32,809 bases of DNA from an uncultured bacterium (GCA_900551245.1 URVC01000056.1:1-32809); one strand, 5' to 3'; shown: positions 1-7,722, counted from the stretch's first letter. Numbers and translations: made by a program. Notes: a model not told the origin generated them from the sequence alone.

Positions 1-1
1 T

Positions 2-985
2 CCGGCACCGGCCCCCCGGCCGACGCCCCCTCCCCCGCCCGCACCGGCGGCGAAGAAGCCGGTGTCGCCGCGGGCGAAGAAGTTCGCCTCGGACTACCTC
101 GTCAACGTGGAGAAGATTCCGGCCGCCGGGACCCGGGTGACGGAGCAGGATGTACGGAACTATCTGGAATCCACCGGATACTTTGACCGCAAGATCACGC
201 CGGTCGCGCTGAATCTCGCCAAAGAGTCGGGCGTGGAGATGGTGGAGCTCGAAGGCTCCGGCGACAACGGCCGGATTACGGTGGAGGATGTCCGCGCCGC
301 AATTGCGGAGCGTCCGCAGCTGTTCAACACGATGCGGCGGGTGATCGCCGACCGGCTGACCCAGTCGAAGCAGACGATTCCGCACTTCTACGTGACGGTC
401 GCGATCGACCTGAGCGGACTCATGGCCAAGCGCAAGGCGCTGAAGGCGGAGGGGATCAATCTCTCGGTCAACGTCTTCGTCATCAAGGCGGTGGCGCTGG
501 CGCTGCGCGATTTCCCGATGGTGAACTCCTTCTGCGACGGGCGGAGCGTTTCGTGCCGCTCGAAGATCAACATCGGCATGGCGGTCTCGGTGGACAACGG
601 TCTGGTGGTGCCGGTGATCCGCAACGCCGACCGCAAGTCGCTCGACGAGATCCAGGCGGAATCGGCCGAACTCGCCGAAAAGGCGCGCGCCGGCAAGCTC
701 TCACCCGACGACATGAAGGGCGGCACCTTCACCATCTCCAACATGGGGATGATGAACGTCGAATCCTTCGGTGCGATCATCAATCCGGGCGAAAGCGCGA
801 TTCTCGCGGTGGCCAGCTCGGTGCCGACGCCGGTGGTGCGCGACGGGGAGATCGTCGTCCGCGACATCATGAAGGTGACGGTTTCCGCCGACCACCGGGT
901 GGTGGATGGCGCGATGGCGGCGGCCTTCGCCAATGCGGTCCGGGTCAACCTGGAGAACACGGCTCTCTGGGATTCCATGATCTGA
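2..985 (+). CDS. Dihydrolipoamide acyltransferase (E2) of a 2-oxoacid dehydrogenase complex, 5'-truncated
   Basis: This is the E2 core enzyme, which moves the acyl group from lipoamide to CoA in the pyruvate or a related 2-oxoacid dehydrogenase complex. The frame is open from the first complete codon at 2 and begins in a Pro/Ala-rich linker, so the lipoyl domain lies upstream of the window. Two peripheral subunit-binding domains follow in tandem: one starting SPRAKKFASDYLV with a shortened loop before RVTEQDV, and one starting KITPVALNLAKESGV with the usual GDNGRITVEDV end. The catalytic domain starts near MRRVIADRLTQSKQTIPHF and contains the active-site DHRVVDG (His codon at 893). The GTG at 62 is in frame but sits inside the linker and is not a real start. 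The choice between pyruvate and another 2-oxoacid as substrate cannot be made without E1. A terminator follows. Confidence 0.93.
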   Translation, partial: PAPAPRPTPPPPPAPAAKKPVSPRAKKFASDYLVNVEKIPAAGTRVTEQDVRNYLESTGYFDRKITPVALNLAKESGVEMVELEGSGDNGRITVEDVRAAIAERPQLFNTMRRVIADRLTQSKQTIPHFYVTVAIDLSGLMAKRKALKAEGINLSVNVFVIKAVALALRDFPMVNSFCDGRSVSCRSKINIGMAVSVDNGLVVPVIRNADRKSLDEIQAESAELAEKARAGKLSPDDMKGGTFTISNMGMMNVESFGAIINPGESAILAVASSVPTPVVRDGEIVVRDIMKVTVSADHRVVDGAMAAAFANAVRVNLENTALWDSMI

Positions 986-1034
986 ACCGCATTTCCGGGC
1001 GGAACGGAGGAGTTCCGCTGACAGGAAAAGCAAG

Positions 1035-1064
1035 CCGGGAGAGCGTTCGCTCCCCCGGTTTTTT
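1035..1064 (+). terminator. Rho-independent terminator of the E2 gene
   Basis: A 10-bp GC-rich stem (1035-1044 with 1049-1058, one A-C mismatch) closes a GTTC loop and is followed directly by six T. It lies 50 nt after the E2 stop codon. Confidence 0.85.
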
Positions 1065-1154
1065 CGCCTTGTTCCACCGGAAACTTTCTTTCGGAGCGGA
1101 AACGAAGTTTTTTTCTTTTTTTTTTGCGGAAAAACAGAAAAAGGTGTTTTCATA

Positions 1155-1210
1155 TTGATGTTTTTATGCTATAATTATAATACAGCGTGATTCAACGCTT
1201 TTATTATAAT
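1155..1210 (+). promoter_or_regulatory. AT-rich promoter region upstream of the structured RNA and rarA
   Basis: Three perfect TATAAT hexamers lie at 1170-1175, 1176-1181 and 1205-1210 in an AT-rich island within GC-rich DNA. No -35 box has ideal spacing; TTGATG at 1155-1160 lies 15 bp before the second hexamer. The last hexamer would start transcription near 1217, at the border of the foldable segment. That a promoter is here is likely; which hexamer is used is uncertain. Confidence 0.55.
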
Positions 1211-1216
1211 AGATGA

Positions 1217-1430
1217 GAAAAAGGGAAGCGGCTGCCCGGCAGAGGCGGCCGGAACGGACATGATTGACTTACGGCATCCTGCGCTATGCCTTGGAATAAG
1301 CTGCCGCCCGGAAGGGGACAGCCGGACCAGTCACCCCGGTCGGAGAAATGAACCGGCCGCAGGTTTCATTGTGCCCGATTCCGACCAGTAACCTGCCTGC
1401 AGAGCCTCTTCCGGCTGATTGACAATGTAC
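1217..1430 (+). ncRNA. Candidate structured RNA, possibly 6S RNA, upstream of rarA-fthC
   Basis: The 220 nt between the TATAAT boxes and rarA have no convincing ORF but fold extensively by hand. A closing helix pairs 1236-1246 with 1404-1414 (one C-T mismatch). A long interrupted apical helix pairs 1295-1311 with 1353-1370. A small hairpin (1273-1277 with 1286-1290) lies in the 5' strand between them, and 1371-1403 is unpaired opposite. This rod with a large central bubble is the 6S RNA plan. 6S RNA genes are often found beside the 5-formyl-THF cyclo-ligase gene in proteobacteria and near rarA in some other phyla, and both genes follow here. The 5' and 3' ends and the outer closing stem are not resolved. 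Competing 7-bp helices (1319-1325/1411-1417, 1338-1344/1380-1386, 1359-1365/1390-1396) also allow a regulatory leader of rarA. Without a covariance-model search this remains a candidate. Confidence 0.45.
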
Positions 1431-1438
1431 GGCTGGAG

Positions 1439-2821
1439 ATGAGAGAGAATCTGTTTGAACTCGAACCGGAATTCCCGGCATCCTTCACCGGCGGCACGGA
1501 AACGGAGGCGGAAAACGGCTCCGGGATGCCGCTGGCGGCCCGGCTGCGTCCCCGTTCGCTCGACGAGTATGTCGGGCAGCGGCATCTGCTCGAACCGGGC
1601 AGACTGCTCCGGCGGGCGATCGACGCGGACCGGTTCAGCTCGATCATCCTCTCCGGACCGCCCGGCACCGGGAAAACCAGCCTCGCGGAGGTGATCGCAC
1701 GGATGACCGATTCGGAATTCATCCGGCTCTCCGGGGTGACCTCGAGCGTCGCGGATGTCCGGCGGGAGATCGCCGCCGCGGTGAAGCGGCGGCGCAGTTC
1801 CGGGCGGAGGACGATTCTCTTCATCGACGAAATTCACCGATTCAGCCGTTCCCAGCAGGACTCTCTGCTGCCGGATGTGGAAAACGGCAATGTCCGGCTG
1901 ATCGGGGCAACCACGCACAACCCGCACTTCTACGTGGTGGGGGCGCTGCTTTCCCGGTCGCTGGTCTTCCGGCTCGAACCGCTCTCGCAGGAGGAGATCC
2001 GCACGCTGCTCCACCGGGCGGCGGACGACGAACGCTCCTTCCCGGGGCGGAAGGTGGAGCTGGAGCCGCAGGCGGCGGACTTTCTCGCCACCGCCTGCGA
2101 GGGGGACGCGCGCCGGGCGCTGAACGCGCTCGAAGTCGCCGCGCTCACCACCGATCCGGATGACGCGGGCGTCACCCGCGTCACGCTGACGGAGGCGGAG
2201 GCTTCGATTCAGCAGAAGATGATCGTCTACGGCGATGACGGCCACTACGACACCGCCTCGGCGTTCATCAAGAGCATGCGGGGGTCCGACCCCGATGCGG
2301 CGGTCTACTATCTGGCGAAGATGCTGCACGCCGGGGAGGACATCCGTTTCATCGCCCGACGGCTGACGATCTTCGCCGCGGAGGATGTCGGCAACGCCGA
2401 CCCGCGCGCGCTGGAGCTCTGCACCGCCGCGATGCAGGCGGTGGAGATGATCGGCCTGCCGGAAGCGAAACTGATTCTGGCCCAGGCGACCACCTACTGT
2501 GCGACCGCGCCGAAGAGCAACGCCTCGTATGCGGCGCTGGAAGCGGCGGCAACCGACGTGGAGCAGGAGCGGGTTCAACCGATTCCGGTCCGTCTCCGCG
2601 ACGCGCATTACGCGGGGGCGAAAGCGGAGGGAATCGGCAAGGACTATCTCTATCCGCACGACTACCCCGGCGGTTTCGTGCCGCAGGAGTATCTGAGTGT
2701 GGATAAGCGCTATTACGAGCCGAAGGAGATCGGCTACGAGGCGCGCATCCGGGAACGGGTTGACTACTGGCGCGCACTGCGCGACTTTGTCCGGGAGGAA
2801 AAACGCGATGGAAAAGCGTGA
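1439..2821 (+). CDS. rarA: Replication-associated recombination protein A (RarA/MgsA AAA+ ATPase)
   Basis: RarA is a clamp-loader-like AAA+ ATPase that acts at stalled replication forks together with SSB and RecA. The 460-aa product has the family start PLAARLRPRSLDEYVGQ at residues 31-47, Walker A GPPGTGKT at 73-80, Walker B LFIDE ending at 131, and GATTHNP as sensor 1. The C-terminal tetramerisation region includes DGHYDTASAFIKSMRGSDPD and YPHDYPGGF. The short NLFELEPE N-terminus resembles the tail of many RarA proteins, which supports the ATG at 1439. The only purine-rich stretch (GGAG at 1435-1438) abuts this ATG, so initiation looks weak or structure-dependent; the next in-frame ATG (1526) would sit right at the conserved block. 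It is first in a probable operon with fthC (14-nt overlap) and rny. Confidence 0.93.
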   Translation: MRENLFELEPEFPASFTGGTETEAENGSGMPLAARLRPRSLDEYVGQRHLLEPGRLLRRAIDADRFSSIILSGPPGTGKTSLAEVIARMTDSEFIRLSGVTSSVADVRREIAAAVKRRRSSGRRTILFIDEIHRFSRSQQDSLLPDVENGNVRLIGATTHNPHFYVVGALLSRSLVFRLEPLSQEEIRTLLHRAADDERSFPGRKVELEPQAADFLATACEGDARRALNALEVAALTTDPDDAGVTRVTLTEAEASIQQKMIVYGDDGHYDTASAFIKSMRGSDPDAAVYYLAKMLHAGEDIRFIARRLTIFAAEDVGNADPRALELCTAAMQAVEMIGLPEAKLILAQATTYCATAPKSNASYAALEAAATDVEQERVQPIPVRLRDAHYAGAKAEGIGKDYLYPHDYPGGFVPQEYLSVDKRYYEPKEIGYEARIRERVDYWRALRDFVREEKRDGKA

Positions 2822-3368
2822 ACTGCGAAAGCACTATCTGGCCCGGCGCGCGGCGCTGTCGCCGGAGGAGCGGCTCCGGGCCGATGCGGCGATCTGCCGG
2901 AACATCCGGCGCCTCGCCTGCTATCAGGCGGCGGACTGCATCGCCGCCTACGCGAGCGACGGGCAGGAGCCGGACCTCTTCGGGTTGCTGGGAGAGAAGC
3001 GATTTTTTCTGCCGCGGTACATCGCGGCGGATGCGGGGTACGAACTGGTGGAGATCCACGACGTCGCGCGGGATCTGGTCCGGGCGAAATTCGGGCTGCT
3101 GGAACCGCGGCCGGAGCTGCCGGCGGCGACGCCGGAGTTTGCCGCGAACAGGCTGCTCTACCTTACGCCGGCGGTCGCCTGTACGCCCTCCGGAATCCGG
3201 CTGGGGCGCGGCGGCGGATTTTACGACCGGATGCTGGCGGCGGCCCGCGGACCGGTGGTCGGTGTGATCTACGCATGCCAGCTGGCGAACGATCTTCCTC
3301 GGGAAGAGCACGACCGCAATGTCGATGTCGTGGTCACCGAGCAGGATATATATCTGTGTGAAAAATAA
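2808..3368 (+). CDS. fthC: 5-formyltetrahydrofolate cyclo-ligase
   Basis: This enzyme makes 5,10-methenyl-THF from 5-formyl-THF with ATP, salvaging an otherwise inhibitory folate. The 186-aa product begins with the family helix MEKRELRKHYLARRAALSPEE and carries the conserved C-terminal loop GRGGGFYDRML at residues 133-143. The ATG at 2808 is preceded by GGGAGG at 2793-2798 with good spacing. It lies inside the last codons of rarA, indicating translational coupling. In-frame GTG/ATG codons further upstream fall inside rarA without family similarity and were not used. The gene corresponds to ygfA/fau, the classical neighbour of 6S RNA. Confidence 0.92.
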   Translation: MEKRELRKHYLARRAALSPEERLRADAAICRNIRRLACYQAADCIAAYASDGQEPDLFGLLGEKRFFLPRYIAADAGYELVEIHDVARDLVRAKFGLLEPRPELPAATPEFAANRLLYLTPAVACTPSGIRLGRGGGFYDRMLAAARGPVVGVIYACQLANDLPREEHDRNVDVVVTEQDIYLCEK

Positions 3369-3422
3369 GGCGGATGAGCTCTTCGGGAGCCGCCGCAGAA
3401 AACAGGGGGAAAAGAAGGAAAA

Positions 3423-4991
3423 ATGGAAAGCAATTTGTGGGCGCTGATCGCCGTTGCATGTATTTTTGCCGCGATTGGAATCGCGGCGGGGATCATGCTG
3501 AACAACTGGATTCAAAAACTGCAGAAGGATTCCGCTTCGCGCACTGCGGACAAGATCCGCAGCGACGCCGAACGGGAGGCGGAGCACATTCTGCGTGACG
3601 CCCGGGTCTCGGCCAAGGCGGAGACCATCAAGATGCGCGAGGAGTGCGAGCAGGAGCTCAAGGAGCGCCGCCGCGAACAGACCAACAACGAGAAGCGTCT
3701 CGCCCAGCGCGAGGAGCTGCTCGACCGCCGCGCCGATTCGATGGACGCCAAATCGAAGAACATCGAGAAGCAGGAGAAGGAGATTGAAACGCTCCGGGAA
3801 CGGCTCGGGAACCGGGAACAGGAGCTGGCCAAAAGCATCTCCCAGCAGATCGATGAACTCGAACGCATCGCCGGCATGAAGCGGGAAGAGGCGCGGGGAA
3901 TCCTGCTGGAAAAACTCAAGAACGAGATCAAGAATGAGTCCGGTCTGATGGTCCGCAATCAGCTGGAGGAGGCGAAGGCGCGGAGCGAGCGGGAAGCGCG
4001 CCGCATTCTCACCTACGCCATTCAGCGGTACGCGAGCGACTGCACCTACGAGCGCACGACGGCGACCATTCCGCTGCCGAACGACGAGATGAAGGGGCGG
4101 ATCATCGGCCGCGAAGGGCGCAACATCCGCGCGATCGAAGCGGCCACCGGCGTGAGCATTCTCATCGACGACACGCCGGAAGCGGTGGTCATCAGCTGCT
4201 TCGACCCGGTGCGGAAAGAGGTGGCGCGCCAGCTTATGGAGCGGCTGATCAGCGACGGGCGCATCCATCCGACCCGGGTGGAGGAGCTGGCCAAGAAGAT
4301 CAGCAAGGAGCTGGAAGAGGAGCTCTTCCAGGTGGGCGAAGCCGCGGTGCTCGAAACCGGAATCCAGGGGGTCTCGCCGCAGATCATGAAGCTGCTCGGG
4401 CGTCTGAAATACCGCTACAGCTTTTCGCAGAACGTGCTGCAGCACTCGCTGGAGACCAGCTACTTCATGGGCATGATCGCGGCGGAACTCGGCCTCGACG
4501 AGCAGAAGGCGAAGCGGATCGGTCTCTTCCACGACCTCGGCAAGGCGATCGACCACGAGGTGGAGGGGCCGCACGCCCAGATCGGTGCGGATCTGCTGCG
4601 CAAGCACAACGAGGCTAAGGATGTCGTCCACGCGGTGGCGGCGCACCACGGCGAAGTGGAGCCGGAAAGTCTGTACGACATTCTCATCAGCGCCTGCGAT
4701 ACGCTGAGCGCCTCCCGTCCGGGGGCCCGCAGCGAGACCACCGAACTCTACCTCAAGCGGCTGGAACAGCTCGAGGCGATCGCGCACGAATTCTCGGGCG
4801 TGGAGTCCTGCTTTGCACTGCAGGCCGGCCGTGAAATCCGCGTCGTGGTGACGCCGGAGAAGGTCAGCGAAGGCGAAGCGCAGATGCTGGCGAAGGACAT
4901 CTGCGCGCGGATCGAGAAGGAGATGACCTATCCGGGTCAGATCAAGGTGACGATCATCCGCGAGACCCGTTCGGTCGAATACGCCAAGTAA
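3423..4991 (+). CDS. rny: Ribonuclease Y
   Basis: RNase Y is a membrane-anchored endoribonuclease that starts mRNA decay in many bacteria lacking RNase E-based decay. The 522-aa product has one N-terminal membrane helix (about residues 5-27) and a long charged coiled coil to about residue 200. A KH domain follows with the signature GRIIGREGRNIRAIEAATG, then an HD hydrolase domain with HDLGKAIDHE (His370-Asp371). The length is typical of the family and nothing is missing. The ATG at 3423 follows AAGGAA at 3415-3420. It lies 54 nt after fthC on the same strand, so read-through from rarA-fthC is likely. A strong terminator follows. Confidence 0.96.
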   Translation: MESNLWALIAVACIFAAIGIAAGIMLNNWIQKLQKDSASRTADKIRSDAEREAEHILRDARVSAKAETIKMREECEQELKERRREQTNNEKRLAQREELLDRRADSMDAKSKNIEKQEKEIETLRERLGNREQELAKSISQQIDELERIAGMKREEARGILLEKLKNEIKNESGLMVRNQLEEAKARSEREARRILTYAIQRYASDCTYERTTATIPLPNDEMKGRIIGREGRNIRAIEAATGVSILIDDTPEAVVISCFDPVRKEVARQLMERLISDGRIHPTRVEELAKKISKELEEELFQVGEAAVLETGIQGVSPQIMKLLGRLKYRYSFSQNVLQHSLETSYFMGMIAAELGLDEQKAKRIGLFHDLGKAIDHEVEGPHAQIGADLLRKHNEAKDVVHAVAAHHGEVEPESLYDILISACDTLSASRPGARSETTELYLKRLEQLEAIAHEFSGVESCFALQAGREIRVVVTPEKVSEGEAQMLAKDICARIEKEMTYPGQIKVTIIRETRSVEYAK

Positions 4992-5014
4992 GAGCGTTCC
5001 GCAGAACAAAAACT

Positions 5015-5053
5015 GCCCTCTCCGCCGGAATCCGGCCGGGAGGGCGTTTTTTT
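5015..5053 (+). terminator. Rho-independent terminator of rny
   Basis: A 14-nt stem (5015-5028 with 5032-5045, one mismatch and one G-T pair) and an AAT loop are followed by G and seven to eight T. It sits between the convergent rny and IclR-type genes. On the minus strand the stem is followed only by AGTTTTTG, so it may also work weakly in that direction. Confidence 0.85.
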
Positions 5054-5068
5054 CAGGGAGAGGAACGG

Positions 5069-5794
5069 TCAGGAGAGCGCGTTGCGGATTCTGGATGTGA
5101 GCAGAGCCGCCTCGAAGAGGAGCCGGTCCGGATTCCCCCCCTGCCCCTTCCTGCCGTAGAGGGAAACGCCGTAAAAGCGATGCCGGTATTCGATCGGCAG
5201 ACAGATGTTCCAGCAACCGTCGACTTCAACCCGGTGCAGATAGCCGTGCTCGGCGACCGACGCGGCAAGCTGGTGCGCCTCCTCGCAGGTGAGACGGCAG
5301 GACTCCTGTTGCAGAAATTGTTCCGCCCCCGCCTCCGCCCCGGACTCCATCGTCAGAATCGCCAGCGCGATATAGGAACAGCCAGGCGGAACCCGGCAGG
5401 GCATGCCGTTGAGCTGGTCCGGACCGTACAGGTCGCTGCGGTAGAGATAGACCAGCTGGCCGTTCTCCATCCCCGCCAGCGCGCCGTTGACGCCGAGGGC
5501 CTCCGCACGGCTCCGGATCAGCGGATTGGCCAGCCGGGAGAGCGGCGAGTTGAAGATCGCATTCTGCCCGAGCAGAATGAGGCCGAGGGCCGGCTCGAAC
5601 CGGCGCGGACCGGAACGGACCAGATAACCGGCTTCAACCAGATCGGCGGCAATGCGCGACAGGGTGCTGGGTGGAATTCCGGACATCTCGCCGAGCTGCT
5701 TGAGCGAGACGGGCTCTTCCGCGGCGGCGGCCAGCTCAAGCACCCGGAAGGTTTTTTCCAGAAGCCGGTTTTTCATGGGTGCCTGCGACGTCAC
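5069..5794 (-). CDS. IclR-family transcriptional regulator
   Basis: The product (241 aa from the GTG at 5794, or 235 aa from the ATG at 5776) has the IclR layout. A winged helix-turn-helix occupies about residues 8-65 (KNRLLEKTFRVLELAAAAEE, then LGEMSGIPPSTLSRIAADLVEAGYL). A GAF-like effector domain follows, with GMENGQLVYLYRSD and PPGCSYIALAILT. IclR proteins bind small organic acids or sugars and control neighbouring or distant catabolic genes. The GTG overlaps the stop codon of the upstream XRE-type gene by four bases (GTGA); neither start has a clear Shine-Dalgarno sequence, so translation is probably coupled. The ligand and target are not evident from the sequence. Confidence 0.8.
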   Translation of the reverse strand: MTSQAPMKNRLLEKTFRVLELAAAAEEPVSLKQLGEMSGIPPSTLSRIAADLVEAGYLVRSGPRRFEPALGLILLGQNAIFNSPLSRLANPLIRSRAEALGVNGALAGMENGQLVYLYRSDLYGPDQLNGMPCRVPPGCSYIALAILTMESGAEAGAEQFLQQESCRLTCEEAHQLAASVAEHGYLHRVEVDGCWNICLPIEYRHRFYGVSLYGRKGQGGNPDRLLFEAALLTSRIRNALS

Positions 5795-6261
5795 TGCCCG
5801 GCGGCAGAGGAGGCATCCTGTGCGGCGGCGGCCTTGTCCAGCTCATCCAGCAGGCGGCGGAGCGACGAGCGGCCGGTCTCGAGAACATGGAAAATCACGC
5901 GCCGGGAGGTCGAACTCGGGTGCGTCCGGTCATGCTCCCAGTAGCTCACGGAAAAGCGGGTCACGCCGGCGAAATTCCCGAGCGTCTTCTGAGAGAGGCG
6001 GAGGGCGCGGCGCAGTTCGCGGATATCCCGGGGCGCCGGCGGCAGAAGCAACTGCCGGCCGCCGCCGGAAAGTTTGCTGTACAGCTTGTCGAGCGTCTCA
6101 CACCGCCGCCGGAGTTCGCCGACGGTGCGCATATTCGCGACCATATATCCGACCAGCGGAGTTACGACCGGGAGGACATCCGCCGGAAAACGCGACAGGG
6201 CATCCCGCGGCAGAACGGCATCATGTTTCAAAAGCGTCATAAGGTTCAATTCCTGTTCCAT
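5791..6261 (-). CDS. XRE-type helix-turn-helix protein
   Basis: The 156-aa product is counted from the ATG at 6261 (MEQELNLMTLLKHD). A TTG at 6339 would add 26 residues without any recognisable motif. Residues 78-125 form an XRE-like helix-turn-helix (IRELRRALRLSQKTLGNFAG, then VSYWEHDRTHPS). The WEHDRTHPS piece matches the usual WExGxxxP that ends this motif. The N-terminal 75 residues are predicted helical and unrecognised, and the C-terminus is a short Leu/Arg helix and an Ala-rich tail. It ends overlapping the IclR-type gene by 4 nt, so the two regulators are probably made together. The function is otherwise unknown. Confidence 0.65.
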   Translation of the reverse strand: MEQELNLMTLLKHDAVLPRDALSRFPADVLPVVTPLVGYMVANMRTVGELRRRCETLDKLYSKLSGGGRQLLLPPAPRDIRELRRALRLSQKTLGNFAGVTRFSVSYWEHDRTHPSSTSRRVIFHVLETGRSSLRRLLDELDKAAAAQDASSAAGQ

Positions 6262-6493
6262 GCGAAAGAAGCCGCGGGATCCAGATCCATCAGCTGAAAA
6301 AAGAAAATTTACGGCGACAACCGCGCAACTTCTTCCCAATTAGAGTTTCATCACCGCACGAAACAGACTCCGGTCTTCCTGCCGAACAAGGAAATCATTC
6401 GCAGTCCGGACCGTTCCGCCCGGCGACGATACACCGGCGGACCCCATCCCGATACGGACACCCCTTTAACATAACGCACTTCCGAAAAAATGC

Positions 6494-6532
6494 AACCGGC
6501 AAACTCCGGAACCGCCGGAGAATCCGCCGGTT
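6494..6532. repeat. Nested inverted repeat in the 6262-6577 intergenic region
   Basis: An outer 7-bp arm pair (AACCGGC at 6494-6500 with GCCGGTT at 6526-6532) encloses an inner 6-bp pair (CTCCGG at 6504-6509 with CCGGAG at 6515-6520). It lies about 45 bp upstream of the GntR promoter with no T-tract. It may be a DNA- or RNA-level regulatory hairpin. The rest of the roughly 315 nt between the two regulators shows no gene. Confidence 0.4.
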
Positions 6533-6577
6533 TCGCTGCGGGTTCCGGGAATTTCCGTTTTTTTTTCCTCTTTCCTC

Positions 6578-6606
6578 TTGACAATCGCAAAAAAATCCGG
6601 TATAAT
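6578..6606 (+). promoter_or_regulatory. Consensus sigma70 promoter of the GntR-type regulator
   Basis: TTGACA at 6578-6583 and TATAAT at 6601-6606 are both perfect matches, separated by exactly 17 bp. Transcription would start near 6613, inside the direct repeats described next, giving a leader of about 35 nt before the ATG at 6650. Such a strong promoter in front of a regulator usually means it is normally held down by a repressor. Confidence 0.9.
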
Positions 6607-6609
6607 ATT

Positions 6610-6630
6610 ACTGGTATCACACTGGTATCA
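6610..6630 (+). promoter_or_regulatory. Direct-repeat operator overlapping the transcription start
   Basis: ACTGGTATCA occurs twice, at 6610-6619 and 6621-6630, with an 11-bp period (about one helical turn) just downstream of the -10 box. This position would block transcription if bound. The most likely binder is the GntR-type protein encoded 20 bp downstream (autoregulation). The repeat is direct rather than palindromic, which is less common for GntR dimers. Confidence 0.65.
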
Positions 6631-6649
6631 TATTTTTACGGGAAGCGCG

Positions 6650-7711
6650 ATGGATCAACAGAGATTCAAGAAATCGAACCGAGACAAGAGTCCGCGCGGG
6701 CGGCTGTTGATCCAGCATTACATCTACGATCTGCAGGCGAGGAGCGGCGGGGAAAGCCGCCAGCTGCCTTCATCGCGGGAACTCGCGGCGCAGTTCGGGG
6801 TGTCGCGCTGCACGGTGACGCGCGAACTGGAGAAGCTGGTCCGCGACGGGGTGCTGGTAACGAAACAGGGTATCGGCACCTTTCTCGCCCCGGTGGCCAA
6901 AACGGGACCGGCGAAAAAAAGAATTATCGGATTGCTTTTCGGCTACGGCATCAACCACTGTTACAGTGAGTACGGCTGGAAGCTGATCGCCGCGAGCGGC
7001 ACCGTTCTGATCGAACATCATTGTCTGGTCCGCCCGATGAGCATCAGCTCGGGAGAGGAGGAAGGATTTTACCAGGAGCTGTGTGAAAATTTTGTGGATG
7101 GATTGATCTGGTTTGCCCCACCGGAAGAGAGATTCCCCATCATCCGGCGCATTTCCCGCCAGATTCCCACCGTGGTCTTCGGTTCGAGTGTTCCGGAGGA
7201 GTGCAATTCCCTCACCGTGGATTACACGGAAGAAAGCTACCAGGAGGGCAAGGAGCTGCTGCGGGAAGGCCGGAGTTCCTTCTGGGGGATAATGAATAAC
7301 GACCCCGGAGCAGAGCTCTACCTGCGAGGTTACCGGAAGGCACTGGAAGAAGCGGGAAAAAGGCTTGATCCTGATATGATCTTCTACGCAACCTCCGCCT
7401 TGCCGGATCGGCTCCGGCAGGCGCTTCAGGCGGGGAAACACCCGGATGCTTTTTTGATCCACTCGCCCGACCTGCGTGAGGAAACCATCCGGCTGCTGCA
7501 GGAGTTTCAGATCGATTTTCAACAGCAGTGCCGTCTGATCAGCGGCAGCGCCGCGATGAAAATTCCCGGATTCGCCGGCTGGTGCCACGAACAGCCCTAC
7601 CGGGAGATCGGGGAAGCCGCAACCGAACTGCTGTTGCGCCAGTTTGCCGGAGATCTCCGGGTTGAGCACAGGACGCTTGTCACGAAACATTTCGCCGTCA
7701 ATCTGAAATAG
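6650..7711 (+). CDS. GntR-type DNA-binding protein with LacI-like sugar-binding domain
   Basis: The product has 353 aa. Residues 15-80 form a GntR winged helix (QLPSSRELAAQFGVSRCTVTREL, wing LVTKQGIGTFLAP). Residues from about 94 to the end resemble the periplasmic-binding-protein-like domain of LacI repressors (RIIGLLFGYGINHCYSE, FVDGLIWFAPPEE, IPTVVFGSSVPEE). This AraR/LacI hybrid plan is typical of sugar-responsive regulators. The ATG at 6650 follows GGGAAG. The earlier in-frame TTG at 6578 is the -35 box itself and cannot be a start. The gene is followed after 11 nt by a pseudopilin gene and then a glycosidase gene, so it probably senses an oligosaccharide released by that enzyme (inference from context). 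Confidence 0.88.
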   Translation: MDQQRFKKSNRDKSPRGRLLIQHYIYDLQARSGGESRQLPSSRELAAQFGVSRCTVTRELEKLVRDGVLVTKQGIGTFLAPVAKTGPAKKRIIGLLFGYGINHCYSEYGWKLIAASGTVLIEHHCLVRPMSISSGEEEGFYQELCENFVDGLIWFAPPEERFPIIRRISRQIPTVVFGSSVPEECNSLTVDYTEESYQEGKELLREGRSSFWGIMNNDPGAELYLRGYRKALEEAGKRLDPDMIFYATSALPDRLRQALQAGKHPDAFLIHSPDLREETIRLLQEFQIDFQQQCRLISGSAAMKIPGFAGWCHEQPYREIGEAATELLLRQFAGDLRVEHRTLVTKHFAVNLK

Positions 7712-7722
7712 AAAGGATGCGT

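Noticed and set aside
553..1158. 201-aa frame overlapping the E2 gene and running through its terminator
   Set aside because: It is Arg/Gly-rich, out of frame with the E2 catalytic domain, and crosses a strong intrinsic terminator.
1217..1430. tmRNA, SRP RNA or RNase P RNA instead of 6S RNA
   Set aside because: None of the hallmark sequences of those RNAs is present: no tRNA-like ends or tag reading frame, no SRP GGAAGGAAGCAGCC-like domain, and no RNase P core motif.
2349..5216. 955-aa open frame on the minus strand across rarA, fthC and rny
   Set aside because: It is antisense to three clear conserved genes, is rich in Arg/Leu/Pro/His, and shows no domain. Long antisense frames are expected in GC-rich DNA with strong third-position bias.
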